A stretch of DNA of 6,252 bases from NCBI GenBank assembly GCA_016206405.1, contig JACQRQ010000070.1:1-6252 (forward strand), in the 5' to 3' direction. A program made the translations under genes and the position numbers. The stretch comes from Elusimicrobiota bacterium. Its GTDB lineage: Bacteria > Elusimicrobiota > Elusimicrobia > O2-12-FULL-59-9. The notes below the pieces were generated by a model. The model was not told the DNA's origin. It was given only the letters and a program-made list of their open reading frames with translations, and ran no database searches. This document shows positions 1 to 5,948 of this stretch, piece by piece (position 1 is the first letter of the stretch; every line of letters starts with the position of its first letter).

Positions 1-1163
1 CGATAGTCCCGGTCCAGATTGATGTTGGATAGATGCATGTCGTTCTTGTTGGCCCCCGAGACCCCGTTGACGACGGAGCGCACGGCGTGGTCGGCAACGA
101 TCAGCAGGTCGGCTCTTCCGGAGCGCTCTTTAAGCCCCGCGGGGCCCGCGAAGCCGACCTCGCATTTGGCGATGTCTCGGTATTCCGCGTCCCGCGATTT
201 GCGCAGCGCCCGGCACTTTAGCGCCCGCGTCAGCTTTTCCTCATTGAGCTCATGGTCGCCTCTGAGCAGCGCCACCACCGGGCGTCCGTCGGCGTCATAA
301 AACATGGTTTTGATGAATTTCGACTTGGGAGCGCGCAGCAATTCGGACACGCCCTCGACCGTCCAAACCCCCGGCGTGGGGACTTCCATGAGCGGCAGAA
401 GATCGGCGTGGTTGGCCGCTGGAATGCTTTCCGCCGCGCTTTCGGCGCGCTCGAGATTGGCGGCATAAGAGCACGCGGCGCAGGTGACGATGGTTTCCTC
501 GCCCGCCTCGGCCAGCACCATGAATTCATGCGAGGTGTCTCCTCCGATGGCGCCGGAGACGGCCTCCACGGGCCTAAACTGCAGGCCGCAGCGCTTGAAA
601 ATTCTGCGGTAAGCCTCAAACAGCCGCTGGTAGTAGATGGAAAATTCTCCCGCGTCGGCATGGAAGGAATAAGCGTCCTTCATATAGAATTCGCGCGCGC
701 GCATGACTCCAAAGCGCGGACGAATTTCGTCCCGGAATTTCAGGCCGAACTGATAAAGCATCAAGGGCAGCTGGCGCCAGCTGCGGATTTCGCGGCGCAC
801 CAAGTCGGTGATAATTTCCTCGGCGGTGGGCGCAAAGCAGAACTCGGAGCCTTTCCGGTCGGCGATCCGCAGCAGCTCCTTGCCGTAAACCGCCCAGCGC
901 CCGGTTTCCACCCAAAGCCCTTTGGGTTGGATTACGGGCAGCCACACCTCCTGCCCCCCGGCGGCCTCCATTTCCTCCCGGACGATTTGCTCGACCTTCT
1001 TTAAAACGATGAGCCCCATGGGGAGCCAGTCATAGATCCCGCTGGCCACTTTGCGGATCATGCCGGCCCGAAGCATGAGCTTGGCGCTCACGGTGTCGGC
1101 GTCGGCGGGCATCTGGCGGAGCGTCGGCAGCAGAAATTTGGATAATCGCGCGGATTTAAGCAT
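1..1163 (-). CDS. proS: Prolyl-tRNA synthetase, bacterial type with editing insertion (3' end outside window)
   Basis: Cytoplasmic class II aminoacyl-tRNA synthetase that charges tRNA-Pro with proline. I translated 387 residues from the ATG at 1163; the frame stays open to the window edge, so roughly the last third (class II motif 3 and the anticodon-binding domain) is missing. Visible parts: an N-terminal stretch with LMLRAGMIRKVASGIYDWLP (about 29-48), the PTAEE segment (112-116), motif 2 with FRDEIRPRFG and REFYMKDAYSF (143-167), SGAIGGDTSHEF (203-214), then a YbaK-like insertion domain from about 225 to 378. In other bacteria this domain clears Ala-tRNA-Pro; Lys285 in FIKTM matches the editing lysine position, and GDHELNE (302-308) and GFAGPAGL (337-344) are typical. 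The insertion identifies the bacterial rather than the eukaryote-like form. The start is supported by an AGAGGA ribosome site and by N-terminal alignment with E. coli ProS from memory. It lies 12 nt after the upstream small gene. Confidence 0.97.
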   Translation of the reverse strand, partial: MLKSARLSKFLLPTLRQMPADADTVSAKLMLRAGMIRKVASGIYDWLPMGLIVLKKVEQIVREEMEAAGGQEVWLPVIQPKGLWVETGRWAVYGKELLRIADRKGSEFCFAPTAEEIITDLVRREIRSWRQLPLMLYQFGLKFRDEIRPRFGVMRAREFYMKDAYSFHADAGEFSIYYQRLFEAYRRIFKRCGLQFRPVEAVSGAIGGDTSHEFMVLAEAGEETIVTCAACSYAANLERAESAAESIPAANHADLLPLMEVPTPGVWTVEGVSELLRAPKSKFIKTMFYDADGRPVVALLRGDHELNEEKLTRALKCRALRKSRDAEYRDIAKCEVGFAGPAGLKERSGRADLLIVADHAVRSVVNGVSGANKNDMHLSNINLDRDY

Positions 1164-1168
1164 GCAAG

Positions 1169-1174
1169 TCCTCT
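1169..1174 (-). promoter_or_regulatory. Ribosome binding site of proS
   Basis: On the minus strand the 12 nt between the preceding stop codon and the proS ATG read GAGAGGACTTGC. AGAGGA is a good Shine-Dalgarno match with 5 nt spacing to the ATG at 1163. It is the clearest ribosome site in the window and fixes the proS start. Confidence 0.75.
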
Positions 1175-1175
1175 C

Positions 1176-1772
1176 TTACCTTGCCGTCAGGCTTCTGAGC
1201 ATCGGGGCCAAGGCTTCGTTGCCGGGGCCGGCCGTGATTTGGAAAATTGCCTTGGGTCCGTCTAAAAAGACGAGCTTTAAGGGGGCGGGGCTTTGCAGCA
1301 CCACCTCAAATCCCGGCAAAGGCAAATCGACGAGATCGCGCATGAGAAACGGCTCCTGCTTCCCGTTGAGAGTCTGCTCCAGAGTTTTTTTGACGCTGCC
1401 CAGGTCCGAGAAAGGGTCGCCGGCCTTCTTGGGACGCGCCTCCAGGCGGATGACTTCGGTCGCGTCATAGCGTCCTTCGGCCGTCAGGTCTTGGGGAGGC
1501 GTGTTTTCCGGAAACAAATAAACCGTCTCGATCTCGTCTTTCATGGGCGCGGCGCTGGCCAAAAAGCGATCGGGATAGATGAGTTGATAATCGTAGCGCC
1601 CGTGAAGAATGTTTTGCGCGGGCTGCGCCGGCGGCCGGGAGCCGGGGAGGGCGCGGTTTTCGCGGTATTGGCGGATTGAGAAAGAGACGCCCGCCAATAG
1701 GCCGGCGAGGACGATGCTGCCGAAAAGGAGTGTTACCGCCCGGTGTTCAGCCCTTTTTTTCAATCTTTTCAA
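1176..1772 (-). CDS. Unrecognised single-pass membrane-anchored protein
   Basis: I do not recognise this 198-residue protein. It has a very basic N-terminus (KRLKKRAEHR), one hydrophobic segment at about 12-33, a Pro/Ala/Arg-rich linker (about 42-53), and a soluble domain of about 145 residues. With its positive N-terminus, the soluble part probably faces the periplasm or cell exterior (N-in anchor or uncleaved signal). The soluble domain opens with RYDYQLIYPDRF (59-70) and ends with KAIFQITAGP and LAPMLRSL. This loosely resembles PsbP/Mog1/DcrB-like domains (a Y-x-I-x-YP-x-x-W/F strand first, an S-F/L strand last), but that is an impression only. No catalytic motif is visible and the only long hydrophobic stretch is the anchor. 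The start is uncertain: there is no ATG or GTG in frame near the 5' end, only TTG at 1772 or TTG at 1763, both inside the ispG 3' end and without a clear ribosome site, so translation is probably coupled to ispG. Codon use and GC resemble the neighbours. The intact frame and its fit between ispG and proS support a real gene. Confidence 0.8.
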   Translation of the reverse strand: MKRLKKRAEHRAVTLLFGSIVLAGLLAGVSFSIRQYRENRALPGSRPPAQPAQNILHGRYDYQLIYPDRFLASAAPMKDEIETVYLFPENTPPQDLTAEGRYDATEVIRLEARPKKAGDPFSDLGSVKKTLEQTLNGKQEPFLMRDLVDLPLPGFEVVLQSPAPLKLVFLDGPKAIFQITAGPGNEALAPMLRSLTAR

Positions 1773-2892
1773 CCAGGGCGTCGACCCATTGCGTTTCGGC
1801 TAAAGTGCGGGTCAGTTGTCCCTTTTCGATCAAAGCTCCCACTCCCTTGCCTCCGGCGACGCCGAAATCGGCGTCCCGGGCTTCCCCCGGGCCGTTGACC
1901 ACGCAGCCCATAATGGCTATTTTTTTGCCTTGAGCCTTTTTAAACAGCGCCGGGTCTTGATCCAGCCGCTTCTCAAAATCGCGCACGATCTTGAAAAGAT
2001 CGACCTCGCAGCGGCCGCAGGTGGGGCAGGCGACGATATCGGGGCCGTATTGGCGCAGAGCCAGAGATTTCAGAATTTCAAATCCGGCCTTGGTCTGGGT
2101 CGCGGGATCCTCGGTCAAGGAGACGCGGATCGTGTCGCCCACGCCTTCCATCAGAAGCGTCCCGATGGCGATGGCGGATTTGACCGACCCTGGAAGCAGC
2201 GTGCCCGCCTCGGTCAGGCCGAGGTGGAGGGGAATGTCAAACGTTTCGCTGAAAAGGCGGTTGGCCAGCAATACCCGCGAGAGGTCGTCGGCTTTGAGGG
2301 AGACGACGACGTCGCGAAATCCAAAATCCTCAAGGACGGCGATTTGCTCCTGGGCTTCCTGCACCATTTGCCGCGCCCAATCCTGGGCCGACCAATCCGG
2401 CCATTGGTCCCAATCTTTGAGTATCTTGAGCGAGCCGGCGTTGACCCCGATTCGAAGCGCGACGGAGCGCTCCTTGGCGGCGCGCACCACTTGCTCGGTG
2501 CGTTCCCGGGAGCCGATGTTGCCGGGATTGATGCGGACCTTGTCGACCCCCTGCCGGATGGCTTCCAGCGCCAGGCGGTGGTCGAAGTGGACGTCGGCGA
2601 CCAAGGGGATATGAATCCGCTTCTTAATGGCGCCCAGCGCCTTGGCGGCCTCCATGTCCGGAACCGCCACCCTGGCGATTTCGCATCCGGCTTCTTCCAC
2701 CTTCAAAATTTGGCTCGCCGTCGCGTCGACGTCGCGCGTGTCGGTCGTGCACATCGACTGCACGCGCACCGGCTCGCCGCCGCCCAGCCAAAGCTCTCCC
2801 ACCCGGACTTTCCGCGTCGTCCGCCTGGGTCGAAGCAAGCTCTTCGCCCGGAGGCCGCTTTGCGGCGTTTGGCCGCAGTTATTTGCCGTCAT
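1747..2892 (-). CDS. ispG: 4-hydroxy-3-methylbut-2-enyl-diphosphate synthase (flavodoxin/ferredoxin dependent)
   Basis: Late MEP-pathway enzyme: a [4Fe-4S] protein that reductively converts methylerythritol cyclodiphosphate (MEcPP) to HMBPP in the cytoplasm. It has 381 residues, the usual length of the short bacterial form; the large insertion of the plant and Chlamydia type is absent. The N-terminal TIM-barrel part shows VRVQSMCTTDTRD (42-54), VADVHFDHRLAL (98-109) and DKVRINPGNIG (117-127). The C-terminal cluster domain has CPTCGRC (289-295) and MGCVVNGPGEA (328-338), giving Cys289, Cys292, Cys330 and Glu337 as the expected three-cysteine-plus-glutamate cluster ligands. The ATG at 2892 overlaps the end of rseP by 14 nt. 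It adds roughly 15-20 residues before the conserved TRKVRVGELWLGGG segment compared with E. coli as I remember it; GTG at codon 31 is a possible but less likely alternative. There is no strong ribosome site, so coupling to rseP is likely. The 3' end carries an A7 run and overlaps the next frame. Confidence 0.98.
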   Translation of the reverse strand: MTANNCGQTPQSGLRAKSLLRPRRTTRKVRVGELWLGGGEPVRVQSMCTTDTRDVDATASQILKVEEAGCEIARVAVPDMEAAKALGAIKKRIHIPLVADVHFDHRLALEAIRQGVDKVRINPGNIGSRERTEQVVRAAKERSVALRIGVNAGSLKILKDWDQWPDWSAQDWARQMVQEAQEQIAVLEDFGFRDVVVSLKADDLSRVLLANRLFSETFDIPLHLGLTEAGTLLPGSVKSAIAIGTLLMEGVGDTIRVSLTEDPATQTKAGFEILKSLALRQYGPDIVACPTCGRCEVDLFKIVRDFEKRLDQDPALFKKAQGKKIAIMGCVVNGPGEARDADFGVAGGKGVGALIEKGQLTRTLAETQWVDALVEKIEKKG

Positions 2893-3973
2893 GCTGAATT
2901 TGCTCGACGGCCGGAGGGGCGGCCGCGCCGCGCGTCTTCTTTTCGGCCCAAATCCGGCTGATATCGTTATAGGTGGCGAAAATGAGCACGGTGAACAGCA
3001 GTCCCAGCCCCACTGAATTGGCCGTTTGGATCGTTTTAGGCTGGGCCATTTTGCCGCGGATTCCTTCGAGGACGTAAAAGGCGACGTGTCCGCCGTCCAG
3101 AATCGGAATCGGCAGAATGTTGAAAAAGCCGATGGCGACGGAAATGAGGGCGATCAGGTAAATGAATTCGCCCAGCCCCGAATGGGCTTTCTCGCCGATG
3201 ATCTGCATGATCCCCACCGGCCCCGCCAAATCCGGCTTTTCGCGGTGGTAAATTTTCGACGCCAGCGTTTTGACCGTCAGGGCCGTCCAATAATACGTTT
3301 GATACGCCCCTTCGCCGGCGGACTGCCAAAGGCCTAGGCGGACGAATTCCACTTTCTGCTGCACGCCCATCAGCCCGACGTTGCGGGCGGGGTCCAGTTT
3401 GGGCGTCACGCTCAACGCCATGATCTTGCCCTGCCGGCTCAATTTCAGGCTCGTCGGCGTTCCGGCATGCTGATTGATGACGGCCGCCATCTCTTTCCAC
3501 GTGGCGATCGCGGCCCCGTCGATTTCAAGAATCGTGTCGTCAATCTGGAGGCCCGCCTGGACGGCGGGGTAATCCGGCACCAAGCCCCCGACCTGGGGAA
3601 GGTTGGAAGGCTCGGGGAACCCCTTAAAGTAGAAAACGGAGCTGAACAGAGCGAAGGCCAGGACATAATTCATGAGAGGGCCGGCCGCGGCGATTTGCAG
3701 CCGCTCGTGCCACTTTTTGGAAAAAAACTCGTCCGGCGCGCCCTTGAATTCTTCGATGGCCTCTCCCGCGGGTTTGACGTAGCCTCCCAGCGGGATGGCG
3801 CAGACGCTGAAGCGCGTGCCCCAGCGCTCGAAGCCGAAAAGCTCCGGGCCGAAGCCGAAAGCGAAGCACAAGACCCGCACGCGAAACCTGAGGCAAAGCA
3901 GGTAGTGGCCGAATTCGTGCAGAAAAATCACCAAGCCGAATGTGAAGACGACCGCGAGCGTGGATAGTATCAT
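2879..3973 (-). CDS. rseP: RseP-family site-2 intramembrane zinc metalloprotease (M50)
   Basis: Integral membrane protease that cuts substrates within the bilayer; in E. coli RseP cleaves anti-sigma factor RseA and leftover signal peptides. At 364 residues it is shorter than the roughly 450-residue E. coli protein because it has one PDZ domain (about 125-192, with GLQIDDTILEIDG) instead of two. The zinc motif HEFGH lies at 19-23 in the first membrane segment, and the third ligand Asp293 is in ILDGGH (291-296), so the active site is complete. Other marks: GFGPELFGFE (40-49), IPLGGYVKPAGE (60-71) and AAAGPLMNYV (95-104). Membrane segments lie near 1-25, 93-116, 268-291 and 320-337. A polar tail of about 25 residues follows, its last codons shared with ispG. 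The ATG at 3973 begins 3 nt after the dxr stop; a weak GATGAG lies upstream. No anti-sigma or sigma gene is adjacent, so the substrate cannot be told from here. Confidence 0.97.
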   Translation of the reverse strand: MILSTLAVVFTFGLVIFLHEFGHYLLCLRFRVRVLCFAFGFGPELFGFERWGTRFSVCAIPLGGYVKPAGEAIEEFKGAPDEFFSKKWHERLQIAAAGPLMNYVLAFALFSSVFYFKGFPEPSNLPQVGGLVPDYPAVQAGLQIDDTILEIDGAAIATWKEMAAVINQHAGTPTSLKLSRQGKIMALSVTPKLDPARNVGLMGVQQKVEFVRLGLWQSAGEGAYQTYYWTALTVKTLASKIYHREKPDLAGPVGIMQIIGEKAHSGLGEFIYLIALISVAIGFFNILPIPILDGGHVAFYVLEGIRGKMAQPKTIQTANSVGLGLLFTVLIFATYNDISRIWAEKKTRGAAAPPAVEQIQHDGK

Positions 3974-3976
3974 GGT

Positions 3977-5131
3977 TTATAATCTCATCGCGGCTTCCCG
4001 GGCCTTATCGCGCGCCCATTGGTCGATCTCCACCACGTCCTGCAGGGAGACCGGACCGGAAGCACCGCACAATTTTAGTATTTTTTCGTCCACCTTTGGA
4101 ATATCCATGAAGCCGATGCGTTTTTCAAGAAAAGCCTCCACCGCGATTTCATTGGCGGCGCTCAGTGCCGCGGGCGCGCCGCCGCCCATGCGGGCCGCCT
4201 CCAGGCACAGCGGCAGGCACGGAAATTTTTTAAAGTCGGGGCGGTCGAATTCAAGCCGCTTCATCGCGATCCAGTTCAGGCGCGGCACGGGCGAGGGGGA
4301 ATGCGCGGGGTAAGTCAGCGCGTATTGTATGGGCAGCTTCATGTCCGGGCGGGACATCTGGGCGAGCACGCTGCCGTCGAGCATTTCAACGGCGGAGTGC
4401 AGGATCGACTGCGGATGAATGAGTATTTCAATCTGCTCCATTTTGAGGCCGAAGAGATGCGCGATTTCGATGGCTTCAAAGCCCTTGTTCATGAGCGTCG
4501 CGCTGTCGACGGTGATTTTTTTGCCCATCTTCCAGTTTGGATGGGCCAGCGCCTCTTCCACGCTCACCCCGCTCAAGTTTCCCTTGCGCCGGTAAAATGG
4601 GCCGCCGGAAGCGGTCAAGAATACCCGCCGGAGCTGCTCTCTCTGGAGCCGCGCTCCTTGAATGCACTGAAAGATGGCGGAGGGCTCGGAGTCGACCGGG
4701 ATGATCTCGGCGAGCCAGCGCCGGGCTTCCTGCATCAACAGCTGGCCGGCCATCACCATGGGCTCCTTGTTGGCCAAGGCGACCTTTTTGCCTGCCTTTA
4801 GCGCGCACACAAGCGGGATGAGCCCCACCGCTCCCACCAGGCTGCAGACCACGATGTCGGCTTGGGAATCAGCCGCCAGGGCGCTGAGGCCCTCCATTCC
4901 CGACAGGACTTCCGGGCGGCCGTTGCAGCGTTTTTTGAACTCGGCCGCGGAGGCGTGGTCGAAGAGCGCCACTCTCCGGGGGGCAAATCGCCTGGTTTGC
5001 TTGAGGAGCTCGCCCACGCTGCGGCGGCAAGCCAGGCTGTGCGCGACGTAGCCCGGGCCGAGATGGGCGATGACTTCCAGCGCGTTTTTTCCGATCGTGC
5101 CCGTGGAGCCCAGAATGGCGACGCTTTTCAT
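3977..5131 (-). CDS. dxr: 1-deoxy-D-xylulose 5-phosphate reductoisomerase
   Basis: Second enzyme of the MEP pathway: NADPH- and divalent-metal-dependent rearrangement and reduction of DXP to 2-C-methyl-D-erythritol 4-phosphate in the cytoplasm, the target of fosmidomycin. It has 384 residues, close to the family norm. GSTGTIG (8-14) is the nucleotide-binding turn, ALANKEP (118-124) the central conserved stretch, PVDSEP (145-150) carries metal ligands Asp147 and Glu149, and Glu219 in NKGFE is the third. HPNWKMG (198-204), VDSATLMNKG (208-217) and IHPQSILHS (238-246) match the substrate loop and binding residues. Two substitutions are unusual: Pro150 where E. coli has His153 (SEHNAIF becomes SEPSAIF), and Pro124 where Ser, Thr or Val is usual (KES becomes KEP). 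I chose ATG 5131 because the protein then begins directly with the Rossmann strand MKSVAILGSTG; the frame is open farther upstream, but that part is antisense-like sequence within cdsA. The start overlaps the cdsA stop as ATGA, implying coupled translation. Confidence 0.97.
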   Translation of the reverse strand: MKSVAILGSTGTIGKNALEVIAHLGPGYVAHSLACRRSVGELLKQTRRFAPRRVALFDHASAAEFKKRCNGRPEVLSGMEGLSALAADSQADIVVCSLVGAVGLIPLVCALKAGKKVALANKEPMVMAGQLLMQEARRWLAEIIPVDSEPSAIFQCIQGARLQREQLRRVFLTASGGPFYRRKGNLSGVSVEEALAHPNWKMGKKITVDSATLMNKGFEAIEIAHLFGLKMEQIEILIHPQSILHSAVEMLDGSVLAQMSRPDMKLPIQYALTYPAHSPSPVPRLNWIAMKRLEFDRPDFKKFPCLPLCLEAARMGGGAPAALSAANEIAVEAFLEKRIGFMDIPKVDEKILKLCGASGPVSLQDVVEIDQWARDKAREAAMRL

Positions 5132-5919
5132 GGACGCAGGAACCACCCCAGGCAGTAATACAGGACGGGAGCGGTCAAAATCAGGGAATCGAAGCGGTCG
5201 AGGACGCCGCCGTGGCCGGGAAGAATGTCGGAGGAGTCCTTGACCCGGGCGAAGCGCTTGACGGCGGATTCCGAAAGGTCGGACAATTGGCCGAAGACGC
5301 CGGTCAATAGCCCGATGGCCAGGGCGTCGGCGGGAGATAGAGTTTCTTTGAGGAAGACGCCGCAAAAAATGACGCTGGCGGCCACGCAGGCGGCCAGCCC
5401 GCCGGCGGCGCCCTCCCAAGTTTTTTTGGGGCTCAGAGGCGTCAGGGGATGGTTCCCGAAAAGCTTCCCGCAGCCTTGCGCGGCCGAGTCATTGACCCAG
5501 ATGAGCGCGAATAAAAGGTAGGTGAGCGTCCGGCCGTGCGGCGCGAGGTCGCGCAGTAAAATCAGGTAGCTTAAATTCCAGGCGATGAAAATCAGGCCGA
5601 AAAACTCCAAGGCCATCCGTTCGGCGCTGTGCGCGGAGCGAAAAATTTCCCGGGTCGCGCACAGCGCCATGGAAGCGCTTATTAACAGAGGCAGTTGATC
5701 GGGGGCGATTTGTTGGAGCAAGACCAGAAGAAAACCCGCAGGCGCCGTCCACAGCGCCGGTTTCTCCCGCCGCGCCCAGGCGATGACCAAAGCGTATTCA
5801 TACAAGGCCAGCGCGGCGGCCCCGGCGACGAAAAAGGCGAAGGGCAGGCGGCCCAGGTGGATCATGCCAAGCACCACGGGGATGCCGACGACGGCGGTGA
5901 GAAGTCGGGGGAGAATCAT
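5128..5919 (-). CDS. cdsA: Phosphatidate cytidylyltransferase (CDP-diacylglycerol synthase)
   Basis: Integral membrane enzyme that joins CTP and phosphatidic acid to form CDP-diacylglycerol, the branch point for bacterial phospholipids. It has 263 residues, typical for bacterial CdsA, with multiple hydrophobic segments throughout (for example about 7-22, 25-45, 57-72, 104-122, 131-144, 173-190 and 199-213). The diagnostic C-terminal family signature runs from Ser218 to Asp244: SAVKRFARVKD followed by ILPGHGGVLDRFD. Upstream are VNDSAAQGCGKLFG (142-155) and SPKKTWEGAAGG (163-174), the other conserved block around the metal and nucleotide site. The Asp-Ser-Ala-Ala-Gln version of the usual D-T/S-x-A-Y element is slightly atypical. 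ATG 5919 is the only usable start in frame after the uppS stop; the best ribosome-site candidate, AGGA at 5935-5938, sits 15 nt upstream, which is long, so initiation may be weak or aided by uppS translation. The stop codon overlaps the dxr start by 4 nt. Confidence 0.97.
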   Translation of the reverse strand: MILPRLLTAVVGIPVVLGMIHLGRLPFAFFVAGAAALALYEYALVIAWARREKPALWTAPAGFLLVLLQQIAPDQLPLLISASMALCATREIFRSAHSAERMALEFFGLIFIAWNLSYLILLRDLAPHGRTLTYLLFALIWVNDSAAQGCGKLFGNHPLTPLSPKKTWEGAAGGLAACVAASVIFCGVFLKETLSPADALAIGLLTGVFGQLSDLSESAVKRFARVKDSSDILPGHGGVLDRFDSLILTAPVLYYCLGWFLRP

Positions 5920-5948
5920 CGCTTTCGCAAAACGTCCTATCGGCGCGG

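Noticed and set aside
252..1004. Plus-strand open frame of 250 codons antisense to proS
   Set aside because: The opposite strand encodes canonical ProRS motifs throughout; this frame has no family features or ribosome site.
1754..1760. T-run on the plus strand as a possible terminator
   Set aside because: All genes are on the minus strand, where this is an A-run, and no GC-rich hairpin was seen beside it.
1816..2961. Plus-strand open frame of 381 codons lying antisense over ispG
   Set aside because: It mirrors a complete, highly conserved ispG, has no recognisable motif and an Arg/Asp/Gly/His-rich composition typical of antisense frames in GC-rich genes.
5132..5419. Upstream extension of the dxr frame by 96 codons
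   Set aside because: The extension is Arg-rich, overlaps conserved cdsA codons in another frame, and real DXRs begin at the Rossmann strand encoded at 5131.
5421..5427. A7 run in cdsA as a programmed frameshift site
   Set aside because: The codons are AAA AAA ACT, so the A_AAA_AAC heptamer is not in the required frame, and the conserved SPKKTWEG motif continues in the zero frame.
5920..5948. Promoter in the largest intergenic gap (29 nt, uppS-cdsA)
   Set aside because: The gap is too short for a full promoter of its own and shows no -35/-10 pair; only a distant AGGA is present.
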